A stretch of 64,000 bases of DNA from Azospirillum thermophilum (GTDB lineage: Bacteria; Pseudomonadota; Alphaproteobacteria; Azospirillales; Azospirillaceae), in the NCBI RefSeq assembly GCF_003130795.1, contig NZ_CP029355.1, positions 13,813-77,812 on the forward strand, in the 5' to 3' direction. The notes under the pieces were generated by a model that did no database searches, had not been told where the DNA came from, and saw only the letters and a list, made by a program, of their open reading frames with translations. How positions within the stretch are numbered: the first letter of the stretch is position 1; each line of letters starts with the position of its first letter. This document shows, one piece after another, positions 1-6,571 of this stretch. A program made the translations under genes and the position numbers.

Positions 1-2
1 GG

Positions 3-1247
3 GTCACCGACCTCCTCGACGAGGTCGACGCCTGGACCGGCGCCGCCGACTGCTTCACCCACTTGCGCACCGGCTTGCCGGCCGGGGATCGCCGCGTGGT
101 CCTGACCGCCGTGCTGGCCGACGCGACAAACCTCGGCCTGACGCGCATGGCCGAGGCGTGCAGCGTCGCCAGCTACAGGCAACTGGCCTGGACGGCGGGG
201 TGGCACGTCAGCGAGGACGCCTATGGCCGGGCCCTGGCCAGGATCGTGGCGGCGCAGCAGGCGCAGCCCCTGGCGGCCCACTTCGGCGCCGGGACGGCCT
301 CCAGTTCCGATGGCCAGCACTTCCCGCTCGGCGGGCGGGGCGAGGTGACCGGGGCCGTCAACCCGCACAAGGGCTCGGGCCCGGCGCTCTCCTTCTACAC
401 CCATGTCTCCGACCGCTACGCCCCCTACCACACCAAAGCGATCTCGGTGGCGGAGGGCGAGGCGGCCCACGTCATCGACGGCCTGCTCTACCATGGCACG
501 GAAGCCGGCACCGCTGTCCACCATGTCGACGGGGGCGGGGTCTCTGACCACGTCTTCGCGCTTTGCCATTTCCTGGGGTTCCGCTTCGCCCCGCGCATCC
601 CGAACCTGCATGACCGCAGGCTCTACACCATGGGGCCGGCGGCGGCCTGGCCGACGCTCGCCCCCTTCATCGCCGGCCGGGTCGACGAGGCCCTGGTCCG
701 GGCGCACTGGGATGACCTGCTGCGGCTGGCCACCTCGGTCCGCACCGGGACCGTGCCCGCCTCGCTGGTGCTGAAACGGCTCGGCTCCTACCCGCGGCAG
801 AACGGGCTGGCGTTGGCGTTGCGGGAGGTGGGCCGCATTGAGCGGACGCTGTTCACCTTGGAGTGGCTCCAGGACCCGGCACTCCGCCGCCAGGCCACGG
901 CGGAGTTGAACAAGGGGGAGTCCCGCAACGGCCTCGCCCGCGCCGTGTGCTTCCACCGCCTCGGGCGCATCCGCGACCGCACGCCGGAGAACCAGCAGCA
1001 CAGGGCCGGCGGCCTCAACCTGGTCGTCGCCGCCATCATCCTCTGGAACACCGTCTACATGGGGCGGGCCATGGACGCCTTGCGCGCCGGCGGCGAGCGC
1101 ATCCCGGACAAGTTGCTGGGCCACCTGGCACCGCTTGGGTGGCAGCACATCAACCTGACCGGCGACTATCTCTGGGGTGCGGACCAGATCGCGGGCACGA
1201 GCGGCTATCGCCCGTTGCGCGCCCCGGCCGAACTCCTGGCCGCATGA
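3..1247 (+). CDS. tnpA: Tn3-family transposase TnpA, C-terminal part (cut by window edge)
   Basis: The frame is open from the first bases, so this is the 3' part (about 415 codons) of a transposase normally near 1000 residues. It covers the Tn3 DDE domain: SSSDGQHF near the start of the catalytic region, then HVDGGGVSDHVFALCHFLGF, FRFAPRIPNLHDR and the C-terminal GLNLVVAAIILWNTVYM helix, all typical of Tn3 transposases, which catalyse replicative transposition. The last conserved segment (HLAPLGWQHINLTGDY) is complete, so the C-terminus is intact. A sequence resembling the inner part of a Tn3 terminal repeat follows the stop. The N-terminal DNA-binding part lies outside the window. Confidence 0.93.
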   Translation, partial: VTDLLDEVDAWTGAADCFTHLRTGLPAGDRRVVLTAVLADATNLGLTRMAEACSVASYRQLAWTAGWHVSEDAYGRALARIVAAQQAQPLAAHFGAGTASSSDGQHFPLGGRGEVTGAVNPHKGSGPALSFYTHVSDRYAPYHTKAISVAEGEAAHVIDGLLYHGTEAGTAVHHVDGGGVSDHVFALCHFLGFRFAPRIPNLHDRRLYTMGPAAAWPTLAPFIAGRVDEALVRAHWDDLLRLATSVRTGTVPASLVLKRLGSYPRQNGLALALREVGRIERTLFTLEWLQDPALRRQATAELNKGESRNGLARAVCFHRLGRIRDRTPENQQHRAGGLNLVVAAIILWNTVYMGRAMDALRAGGERIPDKLLGHLAPLGWQHINLTGDYLWGADQIAGTSGYRPLRAPAELLAA

Positions 1248-1297
1248 TGTTCCGGCTTTGTCCCCTTAGCGTATATAACCGGACAAACCGGGAACAT
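1247..1297. repeat. Imperfect hairpin containing a Tn3-like inner end after tnpA
   Basis: Arms of 17 nt at 1247-1263 and 1281-1297 are complementary at 15 of 17 positions (ATGTTCCGGCTTTGTCC against its partner). The loop contains CTTAGCGTATA (1265-1275), which matches the inner tip of Tn3-family terminal repeats and is shared with the right end of the miniature element at 5147-5184. The outer CCCC expected 38 bp from the tip is absent, so the transposon end may be truncated or divergent. It could also act as a terminator for tnpA, although there is no T-tract. Confidence 0.45.
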
Positions 1298-1428
1298 TGC
1301 CATTGTTCGACGTTTGAATGAACTCCGGCTTCCCCCGGCGGCTTAATGCCTTCCGGCCGAATCTTCGCTTCGCCGCCTGTATCACGGCACGGACCGACAA
1401 CGCGCCTGGGGAGTGGCGCACCAGGGCA

Positions 1429-2382
1429 TCACCGGTCCAAGAATGCCCCGATTGTCGCCACCAACTCCGGCGCGAGCGGCAGGCTGGGATCAGCGTAGGT
1501 CGTCAAGTTTGCCGCGCGGTCGGGTGGCGCCCGCTTAAGAACGTGGTTCATGCCCTCGATGAGGAATAGCTCTGCCCCGGGCCGCGCCGCCGCGAGGCGC
1601 CGGGCGTCGTCCATACCTATCTGCAGGTCGGTCGTGCCCTGGACGATCAGCACGGGCGTCCGTACCTGGGCCAGTTCCGCGGCTGGGTCAAGCGACAGCC
1701 ACGAGGCGAGATATGGCTGCACGCTGGGGCGGAACAGCGGCGCCAGTTCCGCCGGAACGTCCGACACCGTCCGGCCCGCTTTCAGGGCGGCGATTATCCG
1801 GCGCGAGGCATCCTGCAACGCCTCTGGTACGCCGGTGGCTGCGAGCTGTCGCTCGATCACGCGGCCGGCCGGCTCGCCCGCGCCCGCGACCAGGACCAGC
1901 CCGGCCACCTCTGTCCGCTGAGCGGCGAGCGTTGCCAACAGCGCGCCTTCGCTGTGGCCGAGCAGGGACACGCGCGCGATGCGCGGCTCCCCGCGCAGCA
2001 CAGCCAGCCAGGCGATGGCGTCGGCGACGTAGCTGTTGAAGCGCAACTCCTCTTCCTGCCACCCAGCCGCCCGGCTCGCACCGATGCCGCGCTTGTCGGC
2101 GCGTAACGACGCAACGCCCCGCTCGGCCAGCCCGTACGCGAGCAACTTGAGGCTCTCGTTTCGTGCACCAGGCAGGTTGCCGTCGCGGTCAACCGGACCC
2201 GAGCCGGCCAGGATCAGCACGCCCGGCACCGGGGTCACGCCATTGGGCACCACCAGGGTTCCCTGTAGTGCCTTGGGTCCTGTCCCGGCTGCAACTTCCC
2301 GTTCGGTCCACGCCAGCGCCATCTCCGGCCTCCCGAGGCTGGCCGCCACCGCGGCGGCGAAAACGAGGCGTCTGGTCATCAT
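1429..2382 (-). CDS. Exported alpha/beta hydrolase
   Basis: A serine hydrolase of the alpha/beta fold, 317 residues from the chosen start. The start at 2382 gives MMTRRLVFAAAVAASLG followed by a small-residue stretch, a plausible (possibly Tat-like) signal peptide; the frame is open further upstream but without signal-like character. The nucleophile elbow is GHSEG in SLLGHSEGALLATLAA, with an oxyanion-type motif AGSGPVDRDG and a late Asp/His pair (QGTTDLQIG, EGMNHVLK). It resembles the dienelactone hydrolase/BAAT-like esterases annotated as alpha/beta hydrolases; the substrate is unknown. The gene stands alone, converging with the Tn3 remnant. Confidence 0.8.
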   Translation of the reverse strand: MMTRRLVFAAAVAASLGRPEMALAWTEREVAAGTGPKALQGTLVVPNGVTPVPGVLILAGSGPVDRDGNLPGARNESLKLLAYGLAERGVASLRADKRGIGASRAAGWQEEELRFNSYVADAIAWLAVLRGEPRIARVSLLGHSEGALLATLAAQRTEVAGLVLVAGAGEPAGRVIERQLAATGVPEALQDASRRIIAALKAGRTVSDVPAELAPLFRPSVQPYLASWLSLDPAAELAQVRTPVLIVQGTTDLQIGMDDARRLAAARPGAELFLIEGMNHVLKRAPPDRAANLTTYADPSLPLAPELVATIGAFLDR

Positions 2383-2436
2383 GCCCGCGCTCCCGTCGCT
2401 CTGTTCCGCTGCTACTCGGCCCCCCATTGCGCCGGC

Positions 2437-2661
2437 TCAATCTCCTTCCGCACAGCGACGCAACCACTCAGCCCGCTGCTCGGCCGTCATCAACTCCCAC
2501 GCCAGGATGATGGCAACATACGGCCCGGCTGCGCTGGAGCTTTTCCGCTCTCCGGCCAGTGCTCTCCCAATGGAGTTTTCATCCCGGCGTGCAAGGGCGG
2601 CGATTTGACGTTGCGTCAGACCAGCCGCTCGGGCGCGGCTCTGCCAAGGTGCATCTTTCAT
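2437..2661 (-). CDS. Small helix-turn-helix protein (phage-repressor-like)
   Basis: About 74 residues from ATG at 2661; an in-frame upstream start at 2721 is possible. The core AAGLTQRQIAALARRDENSIGRALAG fits an HTH of the Cro/XRE type (Q-x3-A-x3-R). The tail YVAIILAWELMTAEQRAEWL resembles small prophage/plasmid regulators. It is divergent from the gene at 2770 and faces a perfect palindrome (2722-2742), so autoregulation and control of the neighbour is the natural inference. The family is not identified with certainty. Confidence 0.55.
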   Translation of the reverse strand: MKDAPWQSRARAAGLTQRQIAALARRDENSIGRALAGERKSSSAAGPYVAIILAWELMTAEQRAEWLRRCAEGD

Positions 2662-2721
2662 GGCTGAGACAATGAGGCGGCGAGAAAATCGACGCAAGAG
2701 AGAAAACCTCTCTTGCGCCAA

Positions 2722-2742
2722 AAATCTACGTATAGTAGATTT
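2722..2742. promoter_or_regulatory. Perfect palindrome between divergent genes, likely operator
   Basis: AAATCTAC (2722-2729), a 5-nt spacer GTATA, then GTAGATTT (2735-2742) form a perfect 8-bp inverted repeat. It lies in the short space between the HTH gene (minus) and the gene starting at 2770 (plus), in the only AT-rich patch nearby, where both promoters must sit. It is the probable binding site of the HTH protein at 2437-2661. Confidence 0.55.
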
Positions 2743-2769
2743 AAGCTATCTTAACGCGAGGGGGCTCAC

Positions 2770-3087
2770 ATGGAAGGCACTTATACGCGCGTAAAACCGT
2801 TTTACGATCTGCCGCAGATGGGGAACTACTTCATCGAATACCGCGATATGAAGACCCTGCTGTGGGAAGACGACGACGGCGACGCGCCTGCGCATGTCAT
2901 CGATGGGGTGGTGAGCCTGGAGGGCGTGCGCTGCTACCTGAGCGGCCACGCGGCTGGTGAGAAGCGTGGCTACGACAGAGGCCGCGCTGCTGGTGTCGCT
3001 GCGGTGCAGGCGGGCTTGCGCGCGCTGCTCGGCGCCGCCTCGGCCAACGACGTGGAGGTGCTCACGCGCGAGGCGCTGACCCAATGA
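2770..3087 (+). CDS. Hypothetical protein, 105 aa
   Basis: No family recognised. It is an acidic N-terminal half (LLWEDDDGDAPAHVIDG) followed by a basic/alanine-rich helix (GEKRGYDRGRAAGVAAVQAGLRALLG). The start follows the GAGGGG sequence at 2759-2764. It is transcribed divergently from a small HTH gene across a perfect palindrome, an arrangement common for phage- or plasmid-borne regulated genes. Function is unknown. Confidence 0.5.
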   Translation: MEGTYTRVKPFYDLPQMGNYFIEYRDMKTLLWEDDDGDAPAHVIDGVVSLEGVRCYLSGHAAGEKRGYDRGRAAGVAAVQAGLRALLGAASANDVEVLTREALTQ

Positions 3088-3276
3088 CCGGCCCGTCACT
3101 AGCATCGTTGCGGAAAAAAGCCGCGGCTGTGGCTCCTGGCGCCGCTACCAAAAGGACGGGGCCTGCCGTCTCTGCGACTTATGTTAGACGAAGACTTTTC
3201 TTGCGCTCGTAAGCGTTCTGCGGCTTAATCCGTCCATCGTGCATGTCGATGCCCCCACGCGGGGCCGCCAAAGACA

Positions 3277-3309
3277 AAGCCCCCGCCGGGTACCAGCCGG
3301 CGGGGGCTT
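3277..3309 (-). terminator. Strong intrinsic-type hairpin after the tiny gene
   Basis: AAGCCCCCGCCGG (3277-3289) pairs perfectly with CCGGCGGGGGCTT (3297-3309) around a 7-nt loop. Read on the minus strand it is followed by TTTGTCTTT, and it lies about 15 nt past the stop of the 26-codon gene at 3324-3404. The A-rich side is weaker on the plus strand, so minus-strand termination is the better reading. Confidence 0.7.
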
Positions 3310-3323
3310 CGGCGTCTCAGGGC

Positions 3324-3404
3324 TCAGTGCAGAACGACATGCGCCAGATGCGCAAGCGCCAGCACCACCCCCAGGATCGCATGGATCAGCTCGACATCGT
3401 GCAT
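3324..3404 (-). CDS. Tiny hydrophobic peptide (26 aa), type I toxin-like
   Basis: The peptide begins MHDVELIHAILGVVLALAHL and ends AHVVLH. The start ATG (3404-3402) is preceded at 7 nt by a perfect AGGAGG (3412-3417), and a strong terminator lies just after the stop. These flanking signals are why I call a gene this small. The peptide is a single amphipathic/hydrophobic helix with five histidines, similar in size and character to Ldr/Fst-type membrane toxins, but I recognise no family. The upstream region (3425-3475 on the minus strand) contains two related inverted motifs around GTTACAGTGG and GTTACGGTGAC that could be operator or antisense-RNA elements. An antisense RNA was not identified. 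Confidence 0.5.
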   Translation of the reverse strand: MHDVELIHAILGVVLALAHLAHVVLH

Positions 3405-3605
3405 GTCGATACCTCCTGCGAGATCCAGCCCGTCACCGTAACGGGCCTGGGCGCCACTGTAACTGGCCCGCCCCACCCCCCTCAATCCCCTTTGCATCCC
3501 CTTTGGTTTTTTTCCGCGCTACGGGAAATTTCCCATGGTTCGGCGGATGGCCGCAGCGTCGCTGGCCACACCGCACTTTATACACACTTGCGCACACTCT
3601 CTCGA

Positions 3606-3640
3606 TTGACGCGCTCCGCGTTAGTGTGTATATATACACA
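3606..3640 (+). promoter_or_regulatory. hicAB promoter with palindromic operator
   Basis: TTGACG (3606-3611) and TATATA (3629-3634) are separated by exactly 17 bp. A perfect 16-bp palindrome, TGTGTATATATACACA (3625-3640), covers the -10 element. HicAB operons are autoregulated by HicB (or the HicA-HicB complex), so this is the likely operator. The first codon of hicA lies 22 nt past the palindrome. Confidence 0.65.
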
Positions 3641-3661
3641 TATAAACCACGGAGCGGAGGA

Positions 3662-3865
3662 ATGGGCAAAACGACGATGAGCAGCCGGGAGGTGATCGCC
3701 CTCCTCCAAGCCGACGGATGGCGCGAAGTCGCCCAGACAGGCTCCCACAAGCAGTTCAAACACCCCAGCAAGACAGGCCGCGTCACAGTCCCCAGCCCGG
3801 TCCGAGACCTCCCACCCGGAACCCTCAAGTCGATCGAACGACAGTCCGGTGTGAAGCTTCGGTAA
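3662..3865 (+). CDS. hicA: HicA-family mRNA interferase toxin
   Basis: A protein of 67 residues, typical for HicA. The sequence SSREVIALLQADGWREVAQTGSHKQFKHP followed by GRVTVPSPVRDLPPGTLKSIERQSG matches the family along its length, including the catalytic His in GSHKQF within the dsRBD-like fold. HicA cleaves mRNA independently of ribosomes. ATG at 3662 was chosen because GGAG at 3651-3654 is at the right distance; an in-frame ATG at 3677 is the alternative. It is followed 60 bp downstream by hicB. Confidence 0.9.
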   Translation: MGKTTMSSREVIALLQADGWREVAQTGSHKQFKHPSKTGRVTVPSPVRDLPPGTLKSIERQSGVKLR

Positions 3866-3925
3866 GGTCCTACCCCGCCCCGCCAGGGGCGGGCCCCCTC
3901 CCCCAGACATGCACCAGAGGTCCCC

Positions 3926-4327
3926 ATGGTTGCCGCCTACTATCCGCTGATCCTCGAGCGCACCGCCGATGGCCTGCACGGATCCTTCCCGGACGTGCCG
4001 GGCTGCATCGCCTTCGGCGCCAGCAAAGCCGAGCTGGTCGCCAACGCCGAGGCCGCCCTCGCCCTCCACTTCGCCGGCATCGTCGAGGACGGCGACCCCA
4101 TCCCCGCTCCGTCCGACCTCGACGCCGCCGCGGCCGATCCCGAGGTCGCGGAGGCCGGCCGCCTGCTGGTCCGTGCCGAGCTGCCGGGCAAGGCGGTGCG
4201 GATCAACGTCACGCTCGAGGAGGGATTGCTCGCGGCGATCGACGCCGAGGCCCGCCGCCGCGACACCTCGCGATCCGGCTTCCTCGCCGCCGCCGCCCGG
4301 CGCGAGCTCGCCCAGGCTCGGCAGTAA
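3926..4327 (+). CDS. hicB: HicB-family antitoxin
   Basis: A protein of 133 residues. The N-terminal partial RNase H-like fold is clear (YYPLILERTADGLHGSFPDVPGCIAFG, with the FPDxPG signature), followed by an acidic linker and a C-terminal ribbon-helix-helix (AVRINVTLEEGLLAAIDAEARRRDTSRSGFLAAAAR) for DNA binding. It should neutralise HicA and repress the palindromic promoter upstream. The toxin-first order is the usual hicAB arrangement. Confidence 0.9.
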   Translation: MVAAYYPLILERTADGLHGSFPDVPGCIAFGASKAELVANAEAALALHFAGIVEDGDPIPAPSDLDAAAADPEVAEAGRLLVRAELPGKAVRINVTLEEGLLAAIDAEARRRDTSRSGFLAAAARRELAQARQ

Positions 4328-4427
4328 CAGCACCACTCGCCTCCAACGATTAGGCGCGCACTATGCCGTAAGCCACCCAATACACGCGCTGGGCAACGCC
4401 GGCCCGGTAGCCCGCCCCGTGCCGCCG

Positions 4428-4556
4428 ATGCCGGGAGTGCCCTGGCTGGCCGTGGTGCTACACCCGACCTTGCATGCGTTCCCGGATGGGGCGCACTGGC
4501 TGGGCGATTTCGAACGCTGCGTCGGCTGGGCCTGGATCGAGCGGGTGGCGGACTGA
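4428..4556 (+). CDS. Possible short ORF (42 aa), uncertain
   Basis: MPGVPWLAVVLHPTLHAFPD continues with an acidic/aromatic tail (WLGDFERCVGWAWIE). The composition is protein-like rather than random, but the frame is open far upstream without a clear start, and part of the minus-strand ORF 4458-4751 is antisense to it. Only one of the two is likely real over the overlap. Function is unknown. Confidence 0.25.
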   Translation: MPGVPWLAVVLHPTLHAFPDGAHWLGDFERCVGWAWIERVAD

Positions 4557-4751
4557 TGGCGCGGCCGCGGACGCCACGACGGCGCCAAGCCGCTCGAGCA
4601 CCCGCGCCAGCTCATCAGCCAGCTCATCCAGCAGATCGCCGCTCCACTCCAGGGCAGAGGGGGATGGCCGCAGACCGGCTGCCAGCAGCACCTTGGTCAG
4701 CTCTGCGGGGGCGTCCGGGGGCAGGGTTACGCGCACAGGCGGCAAGGTCAT
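4458..4751 (-). CDS. Hypothetical protein, 97 aa
   Basis: The N-terminal 60 residues (MTLPPVRVTLPPDAPAELTK..., then a LLDELADELARVLERLG helix) look like a genuine acidic helical protein. The C-terminal third has a shadow-like composition and may follow a frameshift. Its start overlaps the stop of the upstream ORF (4748-4996) by ATGA, suggesting translational coupling. No family recognised. Confidence 0.35.
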   Translation of the reverse strand: MTLPPVRVTLPPDAPAELTKVLLAAGLRPSPSALEWSGDLLDELADELARVLERLGAVVASAAAPSVRHPLDPGPADAAFEIAQPVRPIRERMQGRV

Positions 4752-4996
4752 GGCTCCATCGCGGTCAGACCAGCGGTGCCGGCGAGATGCGCGAGCTGGG
4801 CTCGCTCCTGCGGCGTCTGATCGGGCAGCAGCTCCAACAGCCGCAGTGCCGCTTGTTGCCGGGCCGCCGGCCCGGTCGGCGCTATGCCCCAGACCTCCCC
4901 CGCCCTGGCGTCATCAGGAAGAGGCGCACACACGGGGTGACGCCATAGGACGGACGAGAAACTACGGTAAGGAGACAAATCCGAAACATAGGGCAT
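4748..4996 (-). CDS. Hypothetical protein, 5' end inside a miniature Tn3 element
   Basis: The last 60 residues (RHPVCAPLPDDARAGEVWGI..., ARQQAALRLLELLPDQTPQE...) lie outside the miniature element at 4934-5184 and look like real coding sequence. The first roughly 20 codons, including the ATG at 4996, are within the element. The native 5' end was therefore probably lost when the element or the rearrangement arrived, and the present start may be a fusion. Function is unknown. Confidence 0.35.
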   Translation of the reverse strand: MPYVSDLSPYRSFSSVLWRHPVCAPLPDDARAGEVWGIAPTGPAARQQAALRLLELLPDQTPQERAQLAHLAGTAGLTAMEP

Positions 4997-5184
4997 GAGG
5001 GATCAATGAGAGATCCCTGGAATATCCCTGAAAGCCGCAGAAATCCTGGATTTCACGCAGATCCAGTTCCGTTGAATCGATGATGCCCGTTTTTTTTGGA
5101 TCCATTGGGTTCTGGCCAGAAGACGAGAAAATTCAACGACCTGCTGCTTAGCGTATAATCCCGTCCGTCCTATGGAGTGGCCCC
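4934..5184. mobile_element. 251-bp Tn3-derived miniature element (TIME-like)
   Basis: Two 38-bp terminal repeats face each other at 4934-4971 and 5147-5184. Both start GGGG, share CATAGGACGGACG and end with the Tn3-family inner tip (ACGGTAAG on the left, ACGCTAAG on the right); I count 30 of 38 matches. The total length is 251 bp with no transposase. This fits Tn3-derived inverted-repeat miniature elements, which are about 250 bp and moved in trans by a Tn3 transposase. The flanking 5-mers (CACAC and GGTGC) do not match, so the present junctions are recombined. The right end abuts a truncated IS5 transposase; the left end lies in an unrelated ORF. Confidence 0.8.
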
Positions 5185-5655
5185 GGTGCTGTCCACCAGC
5201 AGGTGGACGGGCCCGCCGATCGACCGTTGGGCTTGCGGTGGCGTTACCGTCCTGGCGCGCCGGGCGATGGTGGAGTGGTCGGGTACCGGCAGATCCAGCC
5301 CGAGAAGCCGAAGGACGGAGCCGATCAAGCCTTCGGTCTGGCGCAGCGCCAAACGGAAGACGGCGCGGAGCATCAGGGCCGTCGTAATCGCGAGGTCGGA
5401 GTAGCTGGGCTGTCCACCCGGCGTGGTTCGCGGCGCCGCCTTCCACTGTGCGATGGCCTCGTCAGTGACCCAAACCGTCAGGCTGCCGCGCTGGCGCAGG
5501 GCGGCATCGTACTCGGCCCAGTTGAGAACGCGCCGCTTCGGCCTTGGGATGTGGTGACGGCGACCGGCGTTCGCTTTATGCGGCATGGCAGCAGACCAGT
5601 GGGGCAGTGAGGCCTCCGCCTACGACATCGCCCATATCCGTGCAACACGGTGCCT
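5185..5655 (-). pseudogene. IS5-family (IS903-like) transposase, N-terminal fragment
   Basis: ATG at 5586 opens MPHKANAGRRHHIPRPKRRV, then LNWAEYDAALRQRGSLTVWV, FRLALRQTEGLIGSVLRLLG, PDHSTIARRAR and VHLLVDSTG, the usual N-terminal half of IS903-group transposases up to the first catalytic Asp. The frame is cut at 5185 by the miniature element, losing about 160 residues including the other catalytic positions. The 5' end of the IS runs to about 5655, judged by identity with the second remnant at 17.06-17.73 kb. Confidence 0.85.
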
Positions 5656-5950
5656 GGGGCCTCTCATTTGGCGTTTTCAAAACCGGTGCGGACGCCTCAT
5701 TCGGACGGGGTGCCACATCTTGCACCGGTTGTAAGGCGCCGCTGGGTTTCTTTGGGCCGGCTCTCCGGCGCACACCCCAATCCTTGCGGCCACCGCATTC
5801 GTTAAACCACATCGCCCGCCCTTGGTGGTGGGTCAGACCAGCTGTGTCCGTCAACCGATGCTTCGTCCAGGCGCGCTCGATTGTGGGCAACGTTTCCGAT
5901 AGCTTGGGGATATCCCTGCCGCCGTGAAATAGCGGTGAATACGGACTGTG
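5656..5950. other. Intergenic, no convincing gene
   Basis: There is a 9-bp inverted repeat AACCGGTGC (5681-5689) / GCACCGGTT (5722-5730) around a 32-nt loop. A minus-strand frame (about 5890 downwards) starts MPTIERAWTKHRLTDTAGLT but runs into the IS5 end and matches nothing I recognise; it could be a gene decapitated by the IS. No promoter stands out. Confidence 0.4.
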
Positions 5951-6571
5951 TCAGCCACCTCCCTGCTCCAGCCTCGTCAGCGCGCGGGCCAGTTCGGAGG
6001 CGTTGCTCATGCCCATCTTTTCCAATACGCGGGCGCGGTGGGTCTCCACCGTACGGATCCCGATGTCCAACTGGCGGGCGATGGTCTTGTTGGGGAGACC
6101 TTGGGCGACCAGCTCCATCACCTCGCGCTCGCGCGGGGTGAGCAGGGTCATCCGGTGACGGATCTCCGCCGCCTCGACGCCAGCCTGCCGTTCTATCCGG
6201 TCGCGTTCGCAGGCTTCGCGCACCCGCTCGATGAGCAGGTCCTCATCGAACGGCTTCTGCAGGAAGTCCACGGCGCCGGCCCGGAAGGCACGGACGGCGG
6301 CGGGAACGTCGCCATGCCCGGTGATGACGATCACCGGAAGGCTCAAGCCGCGTCGGATCATCTCCTGCTGCAGCGTCAGTCCGTCCATGCCGGGCATGCG
6401 GATGTCAATCACAGCGCAGCCCGGCTGGTCGGGATCGGCGGCGGCCAGGAACTCGGCGGCCGAGGCGCAGGGGCGGACGATCAGCCCGGCCAGCTCCAGG
6501 TGCAGCGCCAGCGCGTCGCGGACGGCCTCGTCGTCGTCGACGATGAAGATGACAGGAACGTCAGGATTCAT
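5951..6571 (-). CDS. FixJ/NarL-type two-component response regulator
   Basis: A protein of 206 residues. The receiver domain has FIVDDDEAVRDAL (acidic pocket), the phospho-acceptor Asp in CAVIDIRMPGMDG, Thr in VIVITGHGD and Lys in FLQKPFDED. The C-terminal LuxR-type HTH is LTPREREVMELVAQGLPNKT followed by RTVETHRARVLEKMG. Overall it is the FixJ/FixJ-like layout. It overlaps the sensor kinase gene by 11 nt (kinase first), so the pair is one operon. Targets are unknown; the adjacent stress-protein and antiporter genes are candidates by position only. Confidence 0.92.
   Translation of the reverse strand: MNPDVPVIFIVDDDEAVRDALALHLELAGLIVRPCASAAEFLAAADPDQPGCAVIDIRMPGMDGLTLQQEMIRRGLSLPVIVITGHGDVPAAVRAFRAGAVDFLQKPFDEDLLIERVREACERDRIERQAGVEAAEIRHRMTLLTPREREVMELVAQGLPNKTIARQLDIGIRTVETHRARVLEKMGMSNASELARALTRLEQGGG

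Larger units (their letters stand above)
3235..3410. repeat. 16-bp direct repeat flanking a tiny gene
   Basis: CATCGTGCATGTCGAT occurs at 3235-3250 and again at 3395-3410. On the minus strand it carries the start region (ATCGACATGCACGATG) of the 26-codon gene at 3324-3404. The second copy (3235-3250) lies beyond the terminator and begins a frame that does not continue the peptide. This may be the trace of a duplication or of a site-specific event. Confidence 0.5.

Noticed and set aside
1265..1302. Complete 38-bp Tn3 right end after tnpA
   Set aside because: Only the inner CTTAGCGTATA fits; the outer GGGG end is missing at the expected distance, so I list it only as a partial end in a hairpin.
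4929..5189. Simple insertion of the miniature element into the IS5 transposase
   Set aside because: The left flank does not continue the IS5 gene and the flanking 5-mers differ, so a single clean insertion is not supported.
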